From Rothia nasimurium (GTDB lineage: Bacteria; Actinomycetota; Actinomycetes; Actinomycetales; Micrococcaceae), in assembly GCF_928382285.1 (NCBI RefSeq), contig NZ_CAKMSS010000007.1:1-64000 (forward strand): 64,000 nt of DNA. The letters run 5' to 3'. Positions 1 to 6,710 of this stretch are shown here, in pieces; within the stretch, counting starts at the first letter, position 1; each line of letters starts with the position of its first letter. Both the position numbers and the translations under genes were made by a program. The notes below the pieces were generated by a model. The model ran no database searches and was not told where the DNA came from. It worked only from the letters and a program-made list of their open reading frames with translations.

Positions 1-126
1 TCAGGCATGTGGGGTTTTTGGGCTCACTTGGTTTAGGTTAGCTTGTGGGGCTAACTTGTGGGGTTGGTTGCCTTGTGTTGATTGGGTTGTGGGGGTGTTG
101 GGGACACACTTTTCTGCCTATAACCC
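1..126. other. GT-rich stretch without a recognised gene
   Basis: The + strand is strongly G/T rich, with several TTGTGGGG-type words and a small hairpin (GTTAGC, loop, CTAAC near 38-55). I find no convincing start codon, ribosome binding site or protein family here. It may be the tail of something outside the window. Confidence 0.4.
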
Positions 127-315
127 ATGATTCTGCCTTCAGACCTGGCATCAAAACACCCTCCGCAACGTACCAAACCATGGCTTGATATAGACCAACA
201 GGTAGCCAAACTAGAGATGCGTGGGTTGCCTTTGGACGATTCACAGTGGGCTTTTTCCCGTCTCTATAGATGTCTTCAGATTTCCGACCCGGCTGCCGCT
301 GCAGAGCTCGCCTAG
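127..315 (+). pseudogene. Truncated N-terminal remnant of an Abi_2-family gene
   Basis: This 62-codon frame reads like the opening of an Abi_2 (AbiD/AbiF-type abortive infection) protein: a KPWLDIDQQVAKLEMRGL stretch, then a helix ending in RLYR where the family normally has YYRLSGY. The intact Abi_2 protein at 9381-10430 opens in the same pattern (SIEQQIALLRERG, then GYYRLSGY). Here the frame stops about 20 codons after the resemblance ends, and the rest of the family (about 350 residues, including the HEPN RNxxxH motif) is missing. No strong ribosome binding site precedes ATG 127. A strong terminator follows 8 bp after the stop, so it may still be a transcribed small frame. The family link rests on eye alignment of about 35 residues. 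The alternative is a small unrelated protein. Confidence 0.4.
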
Positions 316-322
316 TCGCCGT

Positions 323-371
323 CCGCCCCGGGTTTTCTATGAATATGAAGAAAACCCGGGGCGGGTTGTTT
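323..371 (+). terminator. Strong rho-independent terminator
   Basis: A perfect 15-bp stem (323-337 with 350-364) made of a GC-rich base and an AAAA/TTTT top is followed by GTTGTTTTTG. It insulates ald from whatever is transcribed upstream. Confidence 0.85.
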
Positions 372-443
372 TTGTTCAACAAAAGGGCGTAGGCTGATTA
401 ACGCAACATTTTTCAACGACGAAAATGAATGGGAGACCCCCTC

Positions 444-1532
444 ATGCGCATTGGCGTACCCCGCGAAATCAAGCCCCAGGAACAGCGCGTTGGCCTCACC
501 CCCGACGGCGTGCTGGCTCTTGTTCAGGCTGGCCACGACGTGCTAGTTGAGAAGGACGCCGGGCTCGGCGCAGGCTTCTCCAACGAGGAATACGAGAAGG
601 CAGGCGCTACCCTGGTCAGCCAGGACGAGGCCTGGAACCAGGCTGAACTGCTGGTGAAGGTCAAAGAGCCAATTGAATCCGAGTACAAGTACCTGCGTGA
701 GGATCTGACCCTTTTCACCTACTTGCACCTAGCTGCCGATAAGCCCCTGACTGAGGCTCTGCTGGCTGCGAAGACCCGCGGTATTGCGTACGAGACCGTG
801 CGTAACGGCCGTGCCCTGCCCCTGCTGCTCCCCATGAGTGAGGTTGCGGGCCGTCTGGCTGCTCAGGCTGCGACTCAGTACACCATGGCTACCGAGGGTG
901 GCCAGGGTATTCTGCTGGGCGGCGTGCCCGGTGTTGCCCCCGGCCGTGTGGTGGTTCTGGGTGGCGGTAACGTGGGTACCCACGCCGCTAAGCTGGCTGT
1001 TGGTGCTGGCGCTGAGGTTACTATTCTTGAGGGTTACGGCCCCCGTGTGCGTGAACTGTCTGACCTGTTTGGGTCTACTGCGCGCGTGCTGAACTCCACT
1101 CCCGCAAATATTGAGCGTGAAATCGCTGAGGCCGACGTGATTATCGGTTCGATTCTGGTTCCTGGCGCTAAGGCTCCTAAGGTTGTGCGCCGTGAGCACC
1201 TGAAGACCATGAAGCCCGGCACCCTGCTGATTGACGTCGCGATTGACCAGGGCGGTTGCTTCGAGACTTCCCGCCCCACCACCTACGCTGACCCGATTTT
1301 TGAGGTGGACGGCATCCGTCACTACTGCGTTGCTAATATGCCCGGTGCTGTGCCCCGCACCTCGACGATCGCCCTGACCGACGCAACCCTGCCCTACGTG
1401 CTGAAGCTGGCTGCTGGCGTGGATGAGGCCCTGGCCAACAACCCCGACCTGGCTCTGGGCCTGAACACCGACGCTGGCAAGATTACTTTTGCCGGCGTTG
1501 CTGAGGCCTTCCCTGAGCTGCCTGCCGCCTAG
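444..1532 (+). CDS. ald: Alanine dehydrogenase
   Basis: This NAD-dependent enzyme interconverts L-alanine with pyruvate and ammonium in the cytoplasm, linking nitrogen and carbon metabolism. The N-terminus [10 protein letters not shown] is the family opening, and a Rossmann motif ([19 protein letters not shown]) lies near residues 170-190. The family stretch [20 protein letters not shown] is near residue 300. I chose ATG 444 rather than the in-frame ATG at 429 because family members begin at MRIGVP and GGGAGA (431-436) sits at ribosome-binding distance. The protein is 362 residues, close to the usual 370. It is a single-gene unit between strong terminators. The pyridine nucleotide transhydrogenase alpha subunit is related but longer and less likely. 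Confidence 0.95.
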   Translation: MRIGVPREIKPQEQRVGLTPDGVLALVQAGHDVLVEKDAGLGAGFSNEEYEKAGATLVSQDEAWNQAELLVKVKEPIESEYKYLREDLTLFTYLHLAADKPLTEALLAAKTRGIAYETVRNGRALPLLLPMSEVAGRLAAQAATQYTMATEGGQGILLGGVPGVAPGRVVVLGGGNVGTHAAKLAVGAGAEVTILEGYGPRVRELSDLFGSTARVLNSTPANIEREIAEADVIIGSILVPGAKAPKVVRREHLKTMKPGTLLIDVAIDQGGCFETSRPTTYADPIFEVDGIRHYCVANMPGAVPRTSTIALTDATLPYVLKLAAGVDEALANNPDLALGLNTDAGKITFAGVAEAFPELPAA

Positions 1533-1556
1533 GTTTTAGAGGTAGCTTAAGGGGGC

Positions 1557-1611
1557 GGACGCCCGCCCCACCTTCCTGCCCTGCGGCAGGGGAGTGGGGC
1601 GGGCGTCCTTT
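1557..1611. terminator. Bidirectional terminator between ald and the membrane-protein operon
   Basis: A 15-bp perfect stem (1557-1571 with 1594-1608) encloses a second small hairpin (CCTGCC/GGCAGG) and is followed by TTTGTATATTT on the + strand. It lies between converging genes and could serve both. Both outer arms carry the GGACGCC/GGCGTCC word that recurs through the window. Confidence 0.8.
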
Positions 1612-1624
1612 GTATATTTCCGGG

Positions 1625-2032
1625 CTACTTGCTGTGCTTGCCCGTATATGGTGGGCGCACCGGCAGGAGCCTGCGCGCCAAGAGGTAGAGCATGTACGCT
1701 AGCGCGGCGTTGAGGGACGCTGTGCCCCACACTGTGAGCGCAAGTGATTCCGGTAGCAGGGTGTAGAAGAGGAAGGTTCCTAGCATGGTGCCTGCCAGGC
1801 CGAGAAAGAGAATCCCGGCCCCGTGCCAGGCGTACTTGCCCTGCCAGGGAACACGAGCCATTTCGAGGCCGACTCCGCCGAGGAAGATAGAGACGAATCC
1901 CAGCCAGTTGCTGTCGGCATATATGCCCCAGGCTATAGACCCGTAGCCTAGGCCAATGACCAGAGCGGCTGCGGGAGAAGCCCCGATCATGATGGGGTCT
2001 TGGCTTGGTTCGTGTGCCGGGGTGTTTGTCAT
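1625..2032 (-). CDS. Small four-helix membrane protein of unknown function
   Basis: A 135-residue hydrophobic protein. After a polar N-terminus (about 17 residues) there are four predicted membrane segments, near residues 20-38, 42-58, 68-90 and 97-119. The tail is basic (RRLLPVRPPYTGKHSK). I recognise no family. Its ATG overlaps the stop of the upstream gene as ATGA (2029-2032), which indicates translational coupling. It is the last gene of a three-gene minus-strand unit in which all members are 135-140 residues long with about four helices, so they may form one complex. Function is unknown. Confidence 0.75.
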   Translation of the reverse strand: MTNTPAHEPSQDPIMIGASPAAALVIGLGYGSIAWGIYADSNWLGFVSIFLGGVGLEMARVPWQGKYAWHGAGILFLGLAGTMLGTFLFYTLLPESLALTVWGTASLNAALAYMLYLLARRLLPVRPPYTGKHSK

Positions 2033-2448
2033 TCCTGCTCCTTGCTGAGGGGGTGGTAGCCGGGGGTGACAAAGCGGTGGAAGATGAAGGTGGTGGCTGC
2101 CAGGAGGGGAAGGCGCCAGGTGGCACTGGCGGGGTCGTCTAGACCGGGGTAGAGCAGGGCAAGGACGGCCACTGCGAAAACCGTCTGGGAGACTAAACCA
2201 TAGCTGATAGGTAGGGTTCTTTTTGCTGATGCTCGACGACGGCTGATATAAAAACCGAACGCCACACAGCAGAAGATAAGAACCATGGTGAGCAGGTGGG
2301 CCTGGAAGATGAGGCTGGCTGCGAGAGCTATAAAGAGGGCTGTGATGGTGAGAGTTTGCAACCAGCTGTAGCCGATACGTTCCTCGTAGGCGTAGGGTTC
2401 GGACGCCTGCTGCACGGCTGGCCGGGACTGGATGGTTTGTTCGGTCAT
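2029..2448 (-). CDS. Small membrane protein of unknown function, middle gene of trio
   Basis: A 139-residue protein with a polar N-terminal 28 residues and hydrophobic segments near 30-48, 50-67, 82-99 and 109-125. A basic loop (SRRRASAKR) near residue 70 should face the cytoplasm. The start is supported by AAGGAGGAG at good spacing before ATG 2448. It overlaps the next gene by 4 bp. A 67-bp gap to the preceding gene contains a TACAAT box and a small TTCTAC/GTAGAA hairpin, so a second promoter here is possible. No domain recognised. Confidence 0.75.
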   Translation of the reverse strand: MTEQTIQSRPAVQQASEPYAYEERIGYSWLQTLTITALFIALAASLIFQAHLLTMVLIFCCVAFGFYISRRRASAKRTLPISYGLVSQTVFAVAVLALLYPGLDDPASATWRLPLLAATTFIFHRFVTPGYHPLSKEQE

Positions 2449-2515
2449 GGGAATCTCCTCCTTGAGATTTCTACCATTGTAGAACTGTGGGCTCTAGTCA
2501 GGCTAGGGCTGCCTG

Positions 2516-2938
2516 TTATTTTTCGTTGGGTATGACTGGTTTACTCTTGTAAATCCAGGGCATCGCGAACCGGGCTGCCATGGTGAGGGCGCCAAAGCTG
2601 CTGATGAGGATTGCAATGTTTGACCAGGCATCTGTTTCTGGATCGGTGAGAATAAGCCACATAACGGTAAAAAACCATATAACGAGAGTTGCTAGGGAGA
2701 TAACGGTGTAGCTGGTGCGGGTGTATGTTTCGATACGGTCATATTTGAGTTTGGACTGGTCTTGCGTGTACCAGATGGGGATGAATATGAGCGGGAAGAG
2801 CCCAGCTAAGTAGCCGTGTCCTGCAAGTATGACGGCGAGCATGCCTGTGTATATGGCTGCAAGTAGAAGAGACGGCCCCCAGGGTGCTCCGTTGGCCTGG
2901 TAGCCAATTTTTTCGGCGGTCTGTAAGGGTGTTGTCAT
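2516..2938 (-). CDS. Small membrane protein of unknown function, first gene of trio
   Basis: A 140-residue protein with four hydrophobic segments (about 22-40, 42-57, 75-97 and 107-127) and a positively charged segment around residues 60-70 (QDQSKLKYDRIETYTR). AAGGAGG lies just upstream of ATG 2938 on the minus strand. It heads the trio that ends at 1625 and is preceded by a TATAAT-type promoter. No family recognised. The three proteins do not share obvious sequence, only size and helix number. Confidence 0.75.
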   Translation of the reverse strand: MTTPLQTAEKIGYQANGAPWGPSLLLAAIYTGMLAVILAGHGYLAGLFPLIFIPIWYTQDQSKLKYDRIETYTRTSYTVISLATLVIWFFTVMWLILTDPETDAWSNIAILISSFGALTMAARFAMPWIYKSKPVIPNEK

Positions 2939-2974
2939 GGTGGTAACCTCCTTGTTGTTTGCCTACTCCACCCA

Positions 2975-2980
2975 ATTATA
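2975..2980 (-). promoter_or_regulatory. Extended -10 promoter for the small membrane-protein trio
   Basis: On the minus strand the sequence TGATATAAT gives a perfect TATAAT with an upstream TG (extended -10). No good -35 is seen at 16-18 bp. The predicted leader is about 30 nt and carries AAGGAGG. Confidence 0.6.
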
Positions 2981-3005
2981 TCATTGCTTACTATTTTGGA
3001 GGGTG

Positions 3006-3043
3006 GAGAAAAGGTCGCAACCTTCTGGTTGCGACCTTTTCTC
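3006..3043. terminator. Perfect 17-bp hairpin in a gene-free region
   Basis: The arms 3006-3022 and 3027-3043 are perfectly complementary around a TTCT loop, with AAAA/TTTT inside the stem. It may block readthrough into the 2938 operon or shield its promoter. The wider gene-free stretch 2939-3289 also holds two copies of ACACACATTTCT (near 3046 and 3099) and a TTCAGAG/CTCTGAA inverted repeat (about 3088-3118). I see no gene there. Confidence 0.65.
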
Positions 3044-3289
3044 ATACACACACATTTCTTTCGCACCTATCCCTTACGGGAGGAGCTTCAGAGGTTACAC
3101 ACATTTCTCTGAAAGGGGTGACTCATCGCCACGGTGAGATTCTCAGTCTCTTGAGGTGGTGAGGTTTTCTCTCCTCGTCCTCATGTCTTTAACTATGGCA
3201 CCCTAACCTTTGAGCTCAATTCGGGGAACCTGTGCGAAACCTAAGAAAATACTTTTCTGGTGAAGTTTCTGTGCTGGCTGGTGGCGGAA

Positions 3290-4270
3290 CTAGCCGGTGG
3301 TGCAGCCCCAGGCGTCCGCACCCGCGGCGCAGTCGTCGGCAACTAACCCAACCTTGGTGCGCCAGACCCGCACGAGCTGCGGGTCGCTGGTGCGGCTGAC
3401 GGTCCCGTCGATGACCTGCCAGGGTCCGCCCTCTACCGAGTATTCACCGCGGTAGGCGGTGGTCAGAGCGAAATAGTAGTCGCCGGGGTCTGTGTAGCGG
3501 TGGGAGGTGTCGGTGGGCTGGTCCCAGACGTCCGCGCCGAGCTGGTAGCCGGGGTAGGCAATTGGCCCGAGGGCGGCGCCGTCCCCGTAGTCGAAGGTGT
3601 AGGAGATGGGGGTTGCGCGGAGCACGACGTTTTGGCCGTTGATGGTGCGCGTGAATTCTTGGGGGTTGGGGTTGGCCCAGAAGTTGGTGTTGTAGTTTTT
3701 GAGGGTGTGTGGTGCGCGTTCTTGCTGGGGTGTGGCGGCTGCGATGGGGAAGGTGTCGAAGTCTTGGGTGGTGAGGGTGACACGGACGGTGCGTAGTACG
3801 GTTTGCCCGTTTTCTTCAGCGAGTTCTAGGCCGGCGGCTTCGAGGTCGGCTGGGTCGAGGGTGATGCAGCCAAGGCTGCGCCCTTGACTGAGGGCGTAGG
3901 GGGAGTCGCGGCCGGCGCCCCAGTCGGACGGTACGAGCCCGAGTGTGCCGACGTTGCCGTCGTTGGTGAGGCAGTAGGAGCCTTCTCGAAGGCTGGCGCC
4001 ACGCTGAACGGGTGCTTTGCCGGGGACGTCGGGCTTGTCGAAGTAGATGAGGTTGACGGCAGATGGGAGACCCTCATTGTGGACTTGATACTCAGGAGGA
4101 GCATCAACTGAACTATCTACACCATCTTCAGACTTGATAAAGCTCTCAATGATATCGATTTTAAATCCATCATCGTCTGCCTCACCTGATGAGGTAGCAT
4201 GAGCCCCCGGAGATGCGTTCAAAATAGCTAGTAAAAGCGCACAAGAGATTGAAAATACTTTAAGCCGCAC
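3290..4270 (-). CDS. Exported protein with a PKD-like domain
   Basis: A 326-residue protein with a Sec signal peptide (MRLKVFSISCALLLAILNASPGAHA, cleavage near residue 25). The C-terminal half has PKD-like features: SYTFDYGDG followed by SHRYTDPGDYYFALTTAYRGEY, the usual YxFGDG then HxYxxPGxYxV arrangement. It ends with a cysteine-containing tail (DDCAAGADAWGCTTG). It starts with GTG 4270, overlapping the TAG stop of the upstream lipoprotein by one base. AAGGAG in the end of that gene serves as its ribosome site, so the two are coupled. It probably acts at the cell surface, and its ligand is unknown. Confidence 0.8.
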   Translation of the reverse strand: MRLKVFSISCALLLAILNASPGAHATSSGEADDDGFKIDIIESFIKSEDGVDSSVDAPPEYQVHNEGLPSAVNLIYFDKPDVPGKAPVQRGASLREGSYCLTNDGNVGTLGLVPSDWGAGRDSPYALSQGRSLGCITLDPADLEAAGLELAEENGQTVLRTVRVTLTTQDFDTFPIAAATPQQERAPHTLKNYNTNFWANPNPQEFTRTINGQNVVLRATPISYTFDYGDGAALGPIAYPGYQLGADVWDQPTDTSHRYTDPGDYYFALTTAYRGEYSVEGGPWQVIDGTVSRTSDPQLVRVWRTKVGLVADDCAAGADAWGCTTG

Positions 4271-4956
4271 TAGTTAATCTCCTTTGTGCTGAGTACCCTC
4301 CAACCCCCATCTTGGAATTTCAGGCGAAAATCTACGCCCTTACTTATTGAATCTGAGTTGTCGTTATAGATTGCTTTACCGTCATACCAGAGAACAGAGT
4401 CTTCTGCTTCAAAGTTGCTCCCAACTGAGTATTCTCCGTTTCCCAGGGAGACAATGAGTTCTTTGTTGTAGTGGACAGTAAGTCCACCAGCGACAACCCA
4501 CCCCCCTGAGGCATAGATTTCTTCCAGCGATTGATAGAATTCATGTTCTTTAGTATGGGATTCGTCGACTAGTAGTTTCACCTCTGAGGTATCGCCGGTC
4601 TGGTAAGCATAATTGCGCATCTCCTGCCAGTACGCAATAAATTTTTCCATTGCCTCTGGCGACTCAATATTCATGCCTTCCGGTGCCACAGGCTTCGGTA
4701 CGTTCTGAGCTGGTCCGTGTTCATCAGCAGCACGGTATTCACCCTCGGGTGCTTTAGAGCCACCTGAATAGTTGGTTTCTTCCGCGCTAGCTGTTTCCTC
4801 TATGGCACTTGTGCTACTGGACGCCGCCGCAGCTGTTACTGTGCTGGTGCTGTCGTTGGGTTCAGGTACTGATCCTGTTGCCTGCGCACTGCAACCTGTA
4901 AAAGCTAGTAGCGCGATAGCTGTTAGGGCAAGATTACGGGTGGGAGTGTGTTTCAT
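4270..4956 (-). CDS. DUF6318-like lipoprotein
   Basis: A 228-residue lipoprotein with a signal peptide and lipobox LAFTGC (Cys22), then a Ser/Thr/Glu-rich linker. The globular domain from about residue 90 contains ESPEAMEKFIAYWQEMRNYA, an ASGGWVV turn and a final WRV strand, the pattern I associate with actinobacterial DUF6318 domains. Function is unknown. It may be an NTF2-like fold, by general resemblance only. AGGAGG lies before ATG 4956, and a good -35/-10 pair lies 45-70 bp upstream. It forms a two-gene coupled unit with the PKD-like exported protein, so the two may act together on the outer face of the membrane. Confidence 0.75.
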   Translation of the reverse strand: MKHTPTRNLALTAIALLAFTGCSAQATGSVPEPNDSTSTVTAAAASSSTSAIEETASAEETNYSGGSKAPEGEYRAADEHGPAQNVPKPVAPEGMNIESPEAMEKFIAYWQEMRNYAYQTGDTSEVKLLVDESHTKEHEFYQSLEEIYASGGWVVAGGLTVHYNKELIVSLGNGEYSVGSNFEAEDSVLWYDGKAIYNDNSDSISKGVDFRLKFQDGGWRVLSTKEIN

Positions 4957-4999
4957 AAGGGCCTCCTGGTGACGTCGTTGTGACTAGGTCTTATGTGTG

Positions 5000-5028
5000 T
5001 TTATAGTGCTGGGTTTATGCCATGGCAA
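5000..5028 (-). promoter_or_regulatory. Sigma-A-type promoter for the exported-protein pair
   Basis: On the minus strand TTGCCA (5028-5023) and TATAAA (5005-5000) are separated by exactly 17 bp, about 45 bp upstream of ATG 4956. It is one of the best-matched promoters in the window. Confidence 0.7.
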
Positions 5029-5083
5029 GAGTTTCGGCCCGCTTGCCCGGTTTTTGACAGCAGATTACGCTGAAGACGGCCAG

Positions 5084-5092
5084 TTATCCACA
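5084..5092 (+). other. Consensus DnaA box, isolated
   Basis: TTATCCACA matches the DnaA consensus perfectly. No second box or AT-rich unwinding region is nearby, so it is not an origin. A one-mismatch version lies on the minus strand at about 37799-37807 before folB. The surrounding gene-free stretch 4957-5249 otherwise holds the promoter at 5000-5028 and the terminator at 5199-5232. Confidence 0.5.
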
Positions 5093-5198
5093 GGTCTTGC
5101 GTCTGACGTGGGCTAATAGGCCTACAGGGAAGAACTGCGGAAAGTATTTGAGCTGACCCCGTTGCTCTATCTAGCAGTCCTTCAAAATATAACGAGTA

Positions 5199-5232
5199 AA
5201 GCGCCCCTCACCTGGCGGTGCGAGGGACGCTT
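5199..5232 (-). terminator. Terminator of the DNA methyltransferase gene
   Basis: An 11-bp stem with one wobble (5199-5209 with 5222-5232) lies 18 bp past the methylase stop codon. On the minus strand it is followed by TACTCGTTATATTTTG. Confidence 0.6.
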
Positions 5233-5249
5233 ATAGTAATTAGAGGTCG

Positions 5250-6578
5250 CTAGAAAAGGGTATCGGATGGATTATTTACTACCGCGTTGGTAAGAGGTAT
5301 ATTCTCACGCTCTAGCCCGTAGTGCCGACGATTAATGGCTTTGCCAAGTGCGTTGGGGATGCCCACGACTAATGCGTTACCCATGCAGAAAGCGCGATGC
5401 CCGTCAGTTAAACCTGTATCGGTCCAGCCCTTGGGGAAACCCTGAATTTGGTCTAGTTCATCAGGAATAAGACGGCGTAGGCGACCTGATTCTGTCTTTA
5501 CAACATGTTTAAATCGTGAGGCGCCAGCTCCGCCCTCACCTGTCAAAATGGTACGTGCCGGGCGGTCGAGGGGGTCGGGGAAGGACATGCTGCCTTCTGA
5601 GTAGGTGTACTTGAATCCACTAGCTTTATTGATACGTTCCTCTTTTTTCCCGCCCTTGAGGTATTCCCATGCCTGGATTTTGCTAGGTTCAATAAAGAAC
5701 TGGTCTGGTACTTCGGTCTCGTCGACCACGATATCGCCGAGAGTAAGACATTTGCCTGTGTACAGAGCTTCTGGTTTAGCGGTGTAAACCTTACCGTGCT
5801 GCATTACGCCGGCATCTTGGAATCGTGAGGTTTTTGCACCTAGACCAAAGTTTTGAGTTACTTCAAAGGGGTCAGAGCTGATACTAAAGTTATCTTCCCG
5901 AGTCAGGTTCTGAGTGATAGGGAAGGCCTCAGCAAAAACTCCTTCGGTGCGCAGGTTTGCTTCTAAATCCCATGATGTTTCGGTAAGTTCTGCGTAGATA
6001 TATACACGTTTACGCTTCTGGGGGTGGCCATAGTCAGCTGCGTTAATAACGCGCCACTCAACGGAATACCCCAGCGAGTAGAAGCATGAAAGAATAATTG
6101 CGAAGTCACGACCACGCTGCTTTGAGGGCGACTTGAGCAGACGGTCTACATTTTCGAGGACGACGTATTGCGGCTTTTTCATGTCTAGCGCACGGTAGAT
6201 ATCCCACCAGAGTACGCCCTTTTTGCCTTCAATGCCGTGTGACTGAGATAAGGGCTTGGAGACAGAGTAGTCCTGGCAGGGGAAGCCACCAACAAGCATA
6301 TCTGCGTCTGGAATAGTGATTTCACCATTTTCGGCCATGGTGAGAGCTTTATTGATGTCTTCGTTGAGGAAGTTTTCTTCACCAAAACGTGCAACATAGC
6401 AACGGGCAGCAAACTGCTTAGTGGGGGTTCCTGGGGGTTCCCACTGGTTAGCCCAGACTGTCTCAAAGCTGCCAGCTGAGGGCAGGGTAAACCCATCTTT
6501 GTTGTAGCCTTCGAAGCCCAGGCGGAAGCCGCCGACACCTGCAAAGAGCTCGATGATACGAATCGGCTGGTCTGCCAC
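5250..6578 (-). CDS. C5-cytosine DNA methyltransferase of a Sau3AI-like restriction-modification system
   Basis: This enzyme transfers methyl from S-adenosylmethionine to C5 of cytosine in the recognition site, protecting host DNA. Motif I (ELFAGVGGFRLGFEG) is near residues 10-24. Motif IV, GGFPCQ, carries catalytic Cys101. Motif VI ENV is at 142-144, motif VIII QKRKR at 187-191, and motif X MGNALVVGIP is near the end. The protein is 442 residues, normal for the class. It starts at GTG 6578 with GGGAGG 8 nt upstream. It is divergent from a MutH/Sau3AI-type endonuclease, so the predicted site is GATC with GATm5C methylation, which is inference from the partner. The DNA is AT-richer than its neighbours, suggesting horizontal acquisition. 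Confidence 0.93.
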   Translation of the reverse strand: MADQPIRIIELFAGVGGFRLGFEGYNKDGFTLPSAGSFETVWANQWEPPGTPTKQFAARCYVARFGEENFLNEDINKALTMAENGEITIPDADMLVGGFPCQDYSVSKPLSQSHGIEGKKGVLWWDIYRALDMKKPQYVVLENVDRLLKSPSKQRGRDFAIILSCFYSLGYSVEWRVINAADYGHPQKRKRVYIYAELTETSWDLEANLRTEGVFAEAFPITQNLTREDNFSISSDPFEVTQNFGLGAKTSRFQDAGVMQHGKVYTAKPEALYTGKCLTLGDIVVDETEVPDQFFIEPSKIQAWEYLKGGKKEERINKASGFKYTYSEGSMSFPDPLDRPARTILTGEGGAGASRFKHVVKTESGRLRRLIPDELDQIQGFPKGWTDTGLTDGHRAFCMGNALVVGIPNALGKAINRRHYGLERENIPLTNAVVNNPSDTLF

Positions 6579-6613
6579 GGTTGAACCTCCCGCTTGGAAC
6601 TGTAAGTCTTAAG

Positions 6614-6667
6614 AGTATAGATCAGAATAGGTGTTCTGATCAATTCTATGTGATAAGCATCTATAAT
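6614..6667. promoter_or_regulatory. Divergent R-M promoters with a GATC-armed palindrome
   Basis: A perfect inverted repeat, GATCAGAA (6620-6627) and TTCTGATC (6634-6641), has a GATC in each arm. Reading left, the methylase -10 TATACT (6619-6614) abuts the palindrome, and a partial -35 TTGATC (6643-6638) lies in its right arm. Reading right, a perfect TATAAT (6662-6667) is placed to transcribe the endonuclease gene, starting at 6711. If the system recognises GATC, methylation or occupancy of these sites could tune both promoters. Confidence 0.65.
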
Positions 6668-6710
6668 TTAGGTGCTTTCTGCTTTCGTCGAGCGAAATGA
6701 GTTATAGAGA

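Noticed and set aside
729-1322. Long minus-strand open frame inside ald (197 codons)
   Set aside because: It is a mirror of a GC-rich coding gene: no ribosome site, no family resemblance, and ald is unmistakable in the other strand.
5084-5092. Replication origin at the DnaA box
   Set aside because: Only one consensus box, no cluster, no AT-rich unwinding region, and no dnaA, dnaN or gyrB nearby.
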